Source: Petrolisthes cinctipes
Lineage: Eukaryota; Arthropoda; Malacostraca; Decapoda; Porcellanidae
Assembly: GCA_033782935.1 (NCBI GenBank)
Contig: JAWQEG010000286.1
Location: 1,005,501 to 1,069,500, forward strand
DNA length: 64,000 nucleotides
Direction: 5' to 3'
The translations under genes and the position numbers were made by a program. The notes under the pieces are model-generated. The model ran no database searches, was not told the DNA's origin, and worked only from the letters and a program-made list of their open reading frames with translations. The stretch's first letter is position 1. Each line of letters starts with the position of its first letter. Shown here piece by piece: positions 22,712 to 33,077 of the stretch.

Positions 22712-24262
22712 ATTATTAAATTTGTCATTATTAATTGTCAGTATATTAAATTTGTCATTATTAAATTTGTCATTATTATATTTGTCAATATTTAATTTGT
22801 CATTATTAAATTTTTAATTTTTAAATCTGACATTGTTAAATCTGTCATTATTAAATTTGTCAATATATTAAATTTGTCATTATTAATTGTCCATATATTA
22901 ATTTTGTCGTTATTAAATTTGTCATTAATAATTGTCAATATATTTAATTTGTCATTATTAAATTTGTCATTATTAAATTTGTCATTATTAAATTTGTCAT
23001 TATTAAATTTGTCATTATTAAATCTGTCATTATTAAATTTGTCATTATTAAATTTGTCATTATTAAATCTGTCATTATTAAATCCATCATTGCTAAATAT
23101 GTCATTATTAAATTTGTCATTATTAATTGTCAATATATTAAATTTGTCATTATAAAATTTGTCATTAATAAATTTGTCATTATTAAATTTGTCATTTTTA
23201 AAATTTGCCATTATAATATATGTAATTAAATTTGTCATTAATAAATTTGTCATTATCAAATTTGTCATTATTAAATTTGTCATTCTTAAATTTGTCATTA
23301 ATTAATTTGTCATTATTAAATTTATCATTAATAAATTTGTCATTATTAAATCTGTCATTATTAAATCAGTCATTATTAAATTTGTCATTATGAAATTTGT
23401 CATTATTAAATTTGTCAATATTAAATTTGTCATTATTAAATTTGCCGTTATTAAATATGTCATTATTAAATTTTTCATGATTAATTGTCAATATATTAAA
23501 TTTGTCATTATTAAATTTGTCATTATTAAATTTGTCCTTTTTAAATTTGTCATTATGAAATTTGTCATTATTAAATTTATCATTATTAAATCTGTCATTA
23601 TTAAATCTGCCATTATTTAATTTGTCATTATTTAATTTGTCATTATTAATTTGTCATTATTAAATTTTTCATGATTAATTGTCAATATATTAAATTTGTC
23701 ATTATTAAATTTGTCATTATTAAATTTGTCCTTTTTAAATTTGTCATTATTAAATCTGTCATTATTAAATCTGTCATTATTTAATTTGTCATTATTTAAT
23801 TTGTCATTATTAAATTTGTCATTATTATTTGTCATTATTAAATTAATCATTAACAAATTTGTCATTATTAAATCTGTCATTATTAAATCTGTCATTATTA
23901 AATTTGTCATTATTAAATCAGTCATTATTTAATTTGTCATTATGAAATTTGTCATTATTAAATTTATCATTATTAAATCTGTCATTATTAAATCTGCCAT
24001 TATTTAATTTGACATTATTTAATTTGTCATTATTAAATTTGTCATTATTAATAGTCATTATTAAATTTGTGAGTATATTAAATTTGTTATTATTAAATTT
24101 GTTATTATTAAATCTGTCATTAAAAAATCTGTCATTATTAAATCTGTCATTATTAAATCTGTCATTATTAAATTTGTTATTATTTAGTTTGTCATTATAA
24201 ATTTGTCATTATTTAATTTGTCATTATTAAATTTGTCATTATTTAATTTGTCATTATTAAAT
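22712..24262 (-). repeat. 15-bp satellite block C
   Basis: About 1.55 kb of (GTCATTATTAAATTT)n with interspersed AATTGTCAATATATTAAATT variants. It ends at the target duplication AAAT of the DNA transposon at 24263. With block D it mirrors blocks E and F. Confidence 0.93.
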
Positions 24263-24306
24263 GAGGCACCCCCTGCTGAAGCGACGTAACCGCCACTAAT
24301 AAAAAC

Positions 24307-24444
24307 TCGAGAAAACAGCGTTTGAAGTTTCGCGCTCTCTCCGGTCACTGACCCCGCATGCCTCACTCCCGCTCTAGAGCGGGAGTGAGCTGCGTGCGGC
24401 GAGGGTCGCATACCTCGCTACGAACTGTCAAACGCTGTTTTCTC
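24307..24444. other. Subterminal hairpin in the DNA transposon
   Basis: CGAGAAAACAGCGTTTGA (24307-24324) is repeated inverted as TCAAACGCTGTTTTCTCG (24427-24444). Between them is a perfect 28-bp palindrome centred at 24375/24376 (CTCACTCCCGCTCT and its complement), followed by GTCGCATACCTCGCT, which also occurs at the right terminus of the element. Confidence 0.8.
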
Positions 24445-24828
24445 GTCTGCTAGACTTTTGGTAATATTAGTAATATTAATAAGTTTTAACATTCTACTGC
24501 TTAATGTATATAAATGATAGGTACAGTTGTGGACAGGTACTCACCAGGTGTTGGCTTGAGGTGATGAGGTAGAATCCGAGTGTCGAGAGGCTGTACTAAG
24601 GCTAATGACCCTGACCCTTGTATAATGGTAGATTATTGGCACTTGTTATTATTCGCACTTATAATAATTGCATATTATTCTTATGTAGTGGTTATAATGA
24701 CACATTATAATGACACCTGTTTGCACTTAATAACTTATAACTTATTTTTTATAACTTATCTATTTCATATATTTTTTTCTATATTTTTTCTTTTTGCTTT
24801 TTTTTTCTATATTTTCTTTTATTTTAGC

Positions 24829-26778
24829 TTATTGATAGTCGAAGAAGCCACGCTCACCCAGGTCTTCTTCCTCCTCAACCATATCACACGGGTTAGGGTC
24901 AGGGTCATCTACAGCCTCTGCCTCGGCATCGGAATTAGCCTCGGGATTATCTGTTTGCCCTAGGATTTTATCCCAGTACCGTCGGCGGATGAAGGGGGGC
25001 ACCAGGTCACCGACAAGCACTTTCAAGTCTTCTAGCTTGGGTTTAGCCAGAGGGATGGGCTCAGTGTATTTCTGGGGAACAGCACACAGTCCAAGGTTGA
25101 AGGCTCTGTCTGCCCTCTCACCCATACCCTTTGCAACCCTCACGTGTTCCCCAGCATTATCGTCGACGGTGACATAGTTTGAGTCACAGGAGTATCCAGA
25201 TGGGTTGGTATGGGACAGGGTGAAATAACGCGAATCTATGAATCTTGTGCTTGTAGGGTTGCGCTTAGTACTGTATTTCTTGAGGCACTCATAGTTCAGG
25301 AAGTCTGTCTGCTCCATCCGGACAACCTCAAAGGCCTTGGAGGGGTTACTGTCGGCTTGGGCCCTTCTTGTGTTTTTTATTATCTGGATGTGTTCATCTG
25401 GCGTGAACACATAGTTGGTCTTCCGCAGATTCTTCTCAATAAGGGCGAAGTCCCTGTCGGCAGCCATGTATGTGTGTGTAGCCAGGAAGTACACATGATG
25501 GATGTTCTTGAAGGGTCCGGTATGTATCATAGAGAGGTAGAACAAAAGGAGGATATGATTCTTGTTCTGACCAGAACAGTTGTCAGAGAAAATGTAGATA
25601 TCAGTGACCTGCCTGGATACGAACTTGTCCACGAATTTGTTCAAACAGCTGGCAATCTCCACCGCCCCCCTTTTTGCTGTTATTTCGTCCCACACGAACA
25701 TGTGAGCCTTGCCAGTCTTATAGTCATGGACATTAAAGTTGTATGTCCACATTTTCCTTTTATAGAAGGCAATACCAGTCGAAATCTTGGGTGTGGGGAG
25801 AGCCTGTTGTAAATCCATACACACGACCATGGTAGTGTCAGGTGTACTCCCAACCAACGTCTTTGGCATCCCGTACCCCTTCTGTGCCTTGGCCAGGTGT
25901 AGAACATGACGTATTTCATTCGTCTTCCGGTCGTCTTCTGTAAGTGATGGATCCTTGGACCTGATGGCATAAACATCACATGACTTGCAGGTGTCCTGAC
26001 GAGGTTTGTACAGTCTTATATGCGGAAAGTGGGCCTTCATTACATCGTCGTAGTAGTGCCAGGTGCACGGCACCTCACCTGGATACTTGTCAGCCAGCCA
26101 TTCCTTGTAGAGGTCGTGCATCTGACTTCTGCTATAGATGTCGGTGTCGAGATAACGCGCATTAGGGCTGCTCTTCCTAGAATAGTGATTCGTTATAGTA
26201 GGAAATCCTTTTATGTGCTCCAAAATCTTTACTGTACGCTCCTCCGATATCTTGCCATGTAGTCCTACCTTGCCTCTCTGGTCCGGTATGAGTACATCTG
26301 TTGCTGTCACACTAGCAAGGACACGGTCCACTCGAGCCTTGGAAATGCTATGAATGTTGGCAAACGCAGTCTTGCATAATGTAACCGGTATATTATTAAC
26401 ACTGACATGGTAGGCACGAGTACAGTTTTTTTGTTTGTCAACAGCATCAGAGCGGCGGCGTTTCATAGACTTGGATGTTGTGTGTTTCTGGATATAAGCT
26501 GTCTGAATATCCCACTTCCCACTCTTCCAAAAGTCATTGAAGATAACCTCAATATTTGCCTGTCCAACAAGGTCAAAACACCCCATACGGCAACCACATG
26601 GGGGCCCCACAGTACGCTCCGCCACCTCCTTCCCTGTATAGGCAGATGTGTATTGTTTACCTGAGTTACGTTTTTCTTTAGCCACAGTTTTCTTCCATTT
26701 CCGCTCGTCTCTGGGTCGTTTCCGGGAACCAGAGGGTGAAGCAAACTCTGGTCTCTCATGTCCTTCACCGTCAGCCAT
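24829..26778 (-). CDS. Transposase-like protein, 649 aa
   Basis: A complete frame from ATG at 26776-26778 (MADGEGHERPEF), with an N-terminal basic region, a cysteine motif (GPPCGCRMGCF), a zinc-like CKSC motif (RQDTCKSCDVYA), and an RNase H-like core. Candidate catalytic acids are Asp in VVCMDLQQA, Asp in IFSDNCSGQNKN and an acidic residue in the later YMAADRDFALIEKN/TPDEH region. The C-terminus is acidic. It resembles the transposase-like proteins with a domain of unknown function (DUF7869 type, from memory) common in arthropod genomes. No stops or frameshifts, and base composition is far less AT-rich than the satellite around it, so it is probably a recent arrival. Confidence 0.75.
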   Translation of the reverse strand: MADGEGHERPEFASPSGSRKRPRDERKWKKTVAKEKRNSGKQYTSAYTGKEVAERTVGPPCGCRMGCFDLVGQANIEVIFNDFWKSGKWDIQTAYIQKHTTSKSMKRRRSDAVDKQKNCTRAYHVSVNNIPVTLCKTAFANIHSISKARVDRVLASVTATDVLIPDQRGKVGLHGKISEERTVKILEHIKGFPTITNHYSRKSSPNARYLDTDIYSRSQMHDLYKEWLADKYPGEVPCTWHYYDDVMKAHFPHIRLYKPRQDTCKSCDVYAIRSKDPSLTEDDRKTNEIRHVLHLAKAQKGYGMPKTLVGSTPDTTMVVCMDLQQALPTPKISTGIAFYKRKMWTYNFNVHDYKTGKAHMFVWDEITAKRGAVEIASCLNKFVDKFVSRQVTDIYIFSDNCSGQNKNHILLLFYLSMIHTGPFKNIHHVYFLATHTYMAADRDFALIEKNLRKTNYVFTPDEHIQIIKNTRRAQADSNPSKAFEVVRMEQTDFLNYECLKKYSTKRNPTSTRFIDSRYFTLSHTNPSGYSCDSNYVTVDDNAGEHVRVAKGMGERADRAFNLGLCAVPQKYTEPIPLAKPKLEDLKVLVGDLVPPFIRRRYWDKILGQTDNPEANSDAEAEAVDDPDPNPCDMVEEEEDLGERGFFDYQ

Positions 26779-27178
26779 GATGCAGCACAAAAACACTTAA
26801 AATCCACGCAAAAAGTAGAGCAACACAGAGTAACAGTGTTGAATATGGCGGCACGCGGGAATACTGAGGCTGGGCTGGCCAAGCCTGGCCGGTGATTGGC
26901 TGGCGGGCGATGACGCACCACCTCAGACACGGCCGCTGATTGGCCGCACCCTTCCCTCAGTCGCTTGCCTCGGTCCCGGTCGGAGATAAAAGTCGCGCGG
27001 CATAATGGTGAAAATCTGCTGGATACAATTAGGAATATAGCCCTTAAGGACATTTCCAAGTCGATTTGAGGTAAACGACATATACCACGTGTAACAGCAT
27101 GAATTTGCCTATATGATGCACGTGAAAACTCGGTTTCAATCCGACTGTCGCATACCTCGCTTCAGCATAGGGCGCCTC
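26779..27178 (-). promoter_or_regulatory. Probable transposase promoter/leader
   Basis: A GC-richer stretch with several CCAAT/ATTGG boxes (GTGATTGGCTGGCGGGCG at about 26892; CTGATTGGCCGC at about 26935), ending in the right inverted repeat. Promoter role is inferred from position only. Confidence 0.4.
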
Positions 27179-27582
27179 AAATTTGTCATTATTTATTGTC
27201 ATTATTAAATTTGTCAATATATTAAATTTGTTATTATTAAATTTGTTATTATTAAATTTGTCGTTATTAAATTTGTCATTATTAAATCTGTCATTATTAA
27301 ATCTTTCATTATTAAATTTGTCATTATTAAAACTGTCATTATTAAATCTGTCATTATTAAATTTGTCATTATTAAATTTGTCATTAAATCTGTCATTATT
27401 AATTGTTATAATATTAAATCTGTCATTATTAAATTTGTCAATATATTAAATTTGTCAATATATTAAATTTGTCATTATTAAATTTGTCATTATTACATTT
27501 GTCATTATTAAATTTATCATTATTATATTTGTTCATTATTAAATTTATCGTTTTTAAATTTGTCATTATTAATTGTCAATAT

Positions 27583-27586
<4 letters not shown>
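27179..27586 (-). repeat. 15-bp satellite block D
   Basis: A short run of (GTCATTATTAAATTT)n between the DNA transposon and the (GA)n tract. Mirrored by block E at 30328. Confidence 0.9.
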
Positions 27587-27643
<57 letters not shown>

Positions 27644-27926
27644 ATGTGTATGTGAGAGAGAGAAAGATAGAGAGAGATTGATGTGTGTATGTGAGAGAGA
27701 GACTGTGTGTGAGAGATAGATAGAGAGAGACTGTGTGTGTGTGAGAGAGAAATAAATTGTGTGAGAGAGAAAGATAGATTTCGTGTGTGTGTGAAAACGA
27801 TAGACTATGTGTGTGTGTGTGTGTAAAAATATATATGATATTTTAAAAACAATTTGTAAATTAATAAATATATAAATAAATAAAGATTTAAAAATAGATT
27901 ATTATTTGTCCCTCCCTTTCTTCTAT

Positions 27927-28009
<83 letters not shown>

Positions 28010-28985
28010 GCTTAAATAATAATGTTTTTAAATTTCCTTAGTAAAAAAGAAATATATAAATATTTATTAATTATCCCATGAAATAAATGGGTTTAATATT
28101 AATTATCCAATGAAATAAATGGGTTTAATATGAAATTATCCCATGAAATAAATGGGTATATCAATTATCCAATGAAATAAATGGGTTATTAATTATCCCA
28201 TGAAATAAATGGGTTTAATATTAATTAATTATCCCATGAAATAAATGGGTTATTAATTATCCCATAAAATAAATGGGTTTAATATTAATTAATTATCCCA
28301 TGATATTAATTGGGTTAATATTAATAAATTATCCCATGAAATAAATGGGTTTAATATTTATTAATAATTAATTAAGGTGTAAAGAAATAAGAAATAAATA
28401 ATTCAGGTGTTGAAAAAATTATCATAAAAATAAACGAAAAAATAAAAGCGTCTGTTAAAATTATACCATTTTCTTTGATTAATAAACCTATGTAAATTGG
28501 TGTCAATATTGGAGCAACTTGATTCCTCCAAACTATTCCAGGCAACAGGGGAGAGAGAGAGATAGAGAGAATCTTGGTTCAAAATTAATCTTTGAATGGC
28601 AGTCCATAAACAAGGGTTACTGAGTTGTGTAACCCTCCCCCCAACCCCCCATCCCCCCTACATATACCCCCTCCTTCACATCCATGCCCCTACCCCCCCT
28701 AACACCATACCCTCCACCCCACTCCCCTACCCCCCGACCTTGAGAGAGAGAGAAAGAGAGAATTCTGAGGCCAAATTTTTTTCCTTCAATAGCAATTCAT
28801 AAACAGGGTTACTGAGTGGTCTTACCCTCCCCCCTACCCCCCATCCCCCTATACATACCCCCTCCCTCACATCCATGCCCCTACCCCACCTAACATAATA
28901 CCTCTCACCCTGCTTCCCTACCCCCATCCCTTGATTATTGTATAATGACACCAACCACCAGCTTCAAATGAACCAGCTTTGAATG
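27587..28985. repeat. Central inverted repeat, left arm
   Basis: Contains (GA)n at 27587-27642, GA/GT mixed tracts, (TC)n at about 27931-28006, an AT minisatellite, a low-complexity AT stretch and C-rich stretches (28630-28740 and 28826-28930). In reverse complement the same order is found at about 29010-30327. No gene is recognised. Confidence 0.85.
28071..28375. repeat. Minisatellite with CCCAT...ATGGG hairpin units
   Basis: About nine units of roughly 22-38 bp built on CCCATGAAATAAATGGG with AATTAATATTA linkers. Each unit can fold on itself (CCCAT pairs with ATGGG). About five reverse-complement units are at 29690-29850. Confidence 0.88.
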
Positions 28986-29009
28986 TGTGAATCAGCTTCG
29001 AATGAATCA

Positions 29010-29907
29010 ACTTGGTGAACCATTTTATAGGGGGTGTAGGGAAGGGTTTGGGTTGGGTGGTTGGGGAGGTATGGGGGGAGAGAGACAGAATGAGTTGATG
29101 TTGGTGTTAATTCGAAGCTGGTTTACTCATTCGAACCTACCACCCCCCCTCCACGTCTTAGGGTGGTAGAGACATGGGTGTTAGGGAGGGGGTATGAGTA
29201 GAGTGGTTGGGGGGTAGGGGGGAGGGTAAGACAACTCAGTAACCATTGTTATGAAGTGCTATTGAAAGGAAACATTTTGGCCCCAAAATTCTCTCTCTTT
29301 CTCTCTCTCTCTCAAGGGGGGGTATGGGTGGGGTTTGAGGGGTATGGTGTTACGGGGGGTAGGGACATGGGTGGGAGGGAGGGGGTATGTGTAGGGGGAA
29401 TGGGGGGTTGGGGGGAGGGTTACACAACTGTTTATGGACTGCCATTCAAAGATTAATTTTGAACCAAGATTCTCTCTATCTCTCTCTCTCTCCTGTTGCC
29501 TGGAATAGTTTGGAGGAATCAAGTTGTTCCAATATTGACACCAATTTCTATAGGTTTATTAATCAAAGAAAATGGTATAATTTTAGCAGACTCTTTTATT
29601 ATTTCGTTTTTTTTTATGATAATTTTGTCAACAAATTAATTGTTATTTTTATTTCTTTACACCTTAATTAATTATTGATAAATATTAAACCCATTTATTT
29701 CATGGGATAATTAATATTAAACTCATTTATTTCATGAGATAATTAATTTTAAACCCCTTTATTTCATGGGATAATTAATTAATATTAAACCCATTTATTT
29801 CATGGGATAATTAATTAATATTAAACCCATTTATTTCATGGGATAATTAATTAATATTTATATATTTCTTTTTTACTAAGGAAAGTTAAACACATTATTA
29901 TTTAAGC

Positions 29908-29962
<55 letters not shown>

Positions 29963-30327
29963 ATAGAAGAAAAGGAGGGACAAATAATAATCTATTTTTA
30001 AATCTTTATTTATTTATATTTTTATTAATTTACAATTTTTTTTTATAATATCATATATATTTTTACACACACACAGTCTATCGCTTTCACAGACACACGA
30101 AATCTATCTTTCTCTCTCACACAATTTATTTCTCTCTCTCACACACACACTCTCTCTCTATCTATCTCTCACACACAGTCTCTCTCTATCTATCTCTCAC
30201 ACACAGTCTCTCTCTCACATACACACATCAATCTCTCTATCTTTCTCACACAGTCTCTCTCTCTCACATACACATTAATCTCTCTCTCCCTTTATTACAC
30301 ACACAGTCTCTCTCACATACACACACA
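29010..30327. repeat. Central inverted repeat, right arm
   Basis: Reverse-complement counterpart of 27587-28985: G-rich stretches (29030-29080, 29200-29240, 29315-29420), the minisatellite (29690-29850), (GA)n at about 29911-29957, and TC/CA tracts to 30327. The axis lies at about 28.95-29.05 kb around repeated CAGCTTCGAATGAATCA-like sequence. No gene is recognised. Confidence 0.85.
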
Positions 30328-30594
30328 TTAATATTGACAATTAATAATGACAAATTTAATATAGATAAATTTAATAATGACAAATATAATAATGATAAGT
30401 TTAATAATGACAAATTTAATAATGACAAATTTAATAATGATAAATTTAATAATGACAAATTTACTTATGACCAATTCAATAATGACAAATTTAATATATT
30501 GACAATTAAATAATGACAAATTAAATAATGACAAATTTAATAATGACAAATTAAATAATGACAAATTTAATAATGACAAACTAAATAATAACAA
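30328..30594 (+). repeat. 15-bp satellite block E
   Basis: Forward (AAATTTAATAATGAC)n with one AATATATTGACAATT variant. It ends in AAATAATAACAA, which is duplicated on the far side of the Penelope-like insertion. Confidence 0.9.
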
Positions 30595-30680
30595 TGGTGG
30601 TGAAATCACACTGGCGTGATGATCATAAACGGTGAATAAAACCCACTCTTGTTGACGGAAATAATATATTAATCCAACCA

Positions 30681-30709
30681 GTTTCGGTGGACACTGCCAC
30701 CATCTTCAG
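30681..30709 (-). ncRNA. Hammerhead-ribozyme-like core in PLE-1
   Basis: On the minus strand CTGAAGA (fits CUGANGA) is followed by a stem GGTGG/CCACC and then GAAAC, the conserved core order of hammerhead ribozymes. Such motifs are known from Penelope-like element termini. Outer helices and the cleavage site were not verified. Confidence 0.5.
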
Positions 30710-30939
30710 TGGTCTAGCGAGAAGTAAGGAATGACATAGATAGTACATAGGTATGAACTTATATACAGTTTGTGGAGGGGGGAGGGAAGGAGGTGTCAGT
30801 GGGATGGGGTAGAAGGAGGTGTCGGTGTAATTTGTTCATTCATTACTATTCGTATCATCATTCGGCCACAAAATTGTCAGTCATCTCATTCATGTTCCTT
30901 AGAGCCCTCAGAATTTGCAGTCCATAGCATATACATGAA

Positions 30940-31588
30940 GAAAATCAGCTGATTTGGAAAATCTTTCAAAATTTAAAATACCCCCCTTGGTTCATAAAAA
31001 AAAGCCTACCTTAAAGCAAGGCAATCTCACTATGCTCCAAAAAACCCCACCACACAAATGAAACGTTTTCTCACATTGCCTTACATCTCTGATTTGAGTA
31101 TGGTGAGGTCTATTTGTCACACAAGTGATGTAAATATAGCCTTTAAATACACCTCAACTATTAAATCAAAGTTAGTAAAAAACAAATTTAGAACCCCGAC
31201 AGAAGCAGGGATATATAAAATTCCATGCAAAGATTGTGAACTAGTTTACATAGGAGAGACTGGCCGAAACCTAGAAACTAGAATTAAGGAACATAAATAT
31301 CCCACTAAGACGTGTAATTTAAACAATGCTATTTTTAACCATGTTTGTAATGCCAATCATAGAATTGATTGGCAAGGTAGCCATCTGATGTATAAAAGCA
31401 ACGACTTTAGAAAACGTAAGATAATCGAATCAATGTGCATTGAAAAATACCGCAATTTCAACCTTAGTTATGGTATGTATAAATTAGACCCAATAATGAG
31501 ATCCTTGGTAGAAATGTCCCTTCCCTCACCACACACACCTCACCTCACCTTACCTCACCCACACCTAGGTGACGCCCAAGGGGATTAA
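30940..31588 (+). pseudogene. PLE-1 C-terminal RT tail plus GIY-YIG endonuclease
   Basis: Open from 31058, with degraded coding upstream to about 30940 (IWKIFQNLKYPPWFIKK resembles the same part of PLE-2). The endonuclease reads GIYKIPCKDCELVYIGETGR with downstream RIKEHK, as in Penelope-like GIY-YIG domains containing a CxxC insert. The RT catalytic part is absent, so this copy cannot move by itself. Confidence 0.85.
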
Positions 31589-31705
31589 CACGTGACCTGC
31601 CCTCACCGACACCTCCTTCTACCCCATCCCACTGACACCTCCTTCCCTACCCCCTCCACAAACTGTATATAAGTTCATACCTATGTACTATGTATGTCAT
31701 TCCTT

Positions 31706-33077
31706 AAATAATAACAAATTTAATAATGAAAAATTTAATAATGACAGATTTAATAATGACAGATTTATTAATGACAGATTTATTAATGACAGATTTAATA
31801 ATGACCGATTTAATAATGACAAATTTAATAATGACCGATTTAATAATGACAAATTTAATAATGACAAATTAAATAATGACAAATTTAATAATGACAAATT
31901 TAATGACGACAATTAATAATGACAAATTTAATAATGACAAATTAAATAATGACAAATTAAATAATGACAGATTTAATAATGACAGATTTAATAATGACAT
32001 ATTTAATAATGACAAATTTAATAATGACAAATTTAAAAATGACAAAGTTAATAATGACAAATTTAATAATGACAAATTTAATATTTTGAAAATTAATCAT
32101 GAAAAATTTAATAATGACAAATTTAATAACGGAAAATTTAATAATGACAAATTTAATAATGACAAATTTCATAATAACAAATTTCATAATGACAAATTTA
32201 ATAATGACTGATTTAATAATGACAGATTTAATAATGACAAATTTAATAATGATAAATTTAATAATGACAAATTAAATAATGACAAATTTAATAATGACAA
32301 ATTTAATGACGACAAAATTATTAATGACAAATTTAATAATGACATTTAATGACATATATTATAATGGCAAATTTTAAAAATGACAAATTTATTAATGACA
32401 AATTTTATAATGACAAATTAATATATAGACAATTAATAATGACAAATTTAATAATGACAAATTTAATATATTGACAATTAATAATAACAAATTTAATAAT
32501 GACAGATTTAATAATGACAAATTTAATAATGACAAATTTAATAGTGACAAATTTAATAATGACAAATTTAATGACAAATTTAATGACAAATTTAATAATG
32601 AAAAATTTAATTACGATAAATTTTATAAAGACAAATTTAATAATGACAAATTTTATAATGACAAATTTAATAATGACAAATTTAATAATGACAAATTTAA
32701 TAATGACAAATTTAATAATGACAAATTTAATAATGACAAATTTAATATATTGACAATTATTAATGACAAATTTAATAACGACAAAATTAATATATGGACA
32801 ATTAATAATGACAAATTTAATATATTGACAAATTTAATAATGACAGATTTAACAATGTCAGATTTAATAATTACAAATTTAATAATGACAAATTAAATAA
32901 TGACAAATATAATAATGACAATTTTAATAATGACAAATTTAATATACTGACAATTAATAATGACAAATTTAATATTGACAAATTTAATATATTGACAATT
33001 AATAATGACAAATTTAATAATGACAAATTAAATAATGACAAATATAATAATGACAGATTTAATAATGACATATTTAA
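31706..33077 (+). repeat. 15-bp satellite block F
   Basis: About 1.4 kb of forward (AAATTTAATAATGAC)n, with several TATATTGACAATTAATAATG variants. Ends at the (TCTA)n tail of the RTE element. Confidence 0.93.

Larger units (their letters stand above)
24263..27178 (-). mobile_element. DNA transposon with intact transposase frame, 4-bp target duplication
   Basis: A 2.9-kb insertion in the satellite. The ends are imperfect inverted repeats of about 30 bp (GAGGCACCCCCTGCTGAAGC at left; GAGGCGCCCTATGCTGAAGC at right read inward). The flanking AAAT (24259-24262 and 27179-27182) is a 4-bp target duplication, though the AT-rich target makes its length uncertain. It encodes one protein on the minus strand. 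The superfamily is not certain; a 4-bp duplication would fit Sola-like elements. Confidence 0.8.
30595..31705 (+). mobile_element. Penelope-like element PLE-1 (5'-truncated) in the satellite
   Basis: A 1.1-kb insertion flanked by the 12-bp duplication AAATAATAACAA (30583-30594 and 31706-31717). About 100 bp at its left (30727-30830) recur inverted at its right end (31608-31705), as in many Penelope-like elements. It encodes the C-terminal part of a PLE protein with a GIY-YIG endonuclease. Confidence 0.85.

Noticed and set aside
25210..25812. 200-residue plus-strand frame opposite the transposase
   Set aside because: Antisense to the strongly supported transposase frame, with no motif of its own.
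27587..28006. CRISPR-like or regulatory array in the GA/TC tracts
   Set aside because: Simple di-nucleotide microsatellites with no spacer structure, in a eukaryotic genome.
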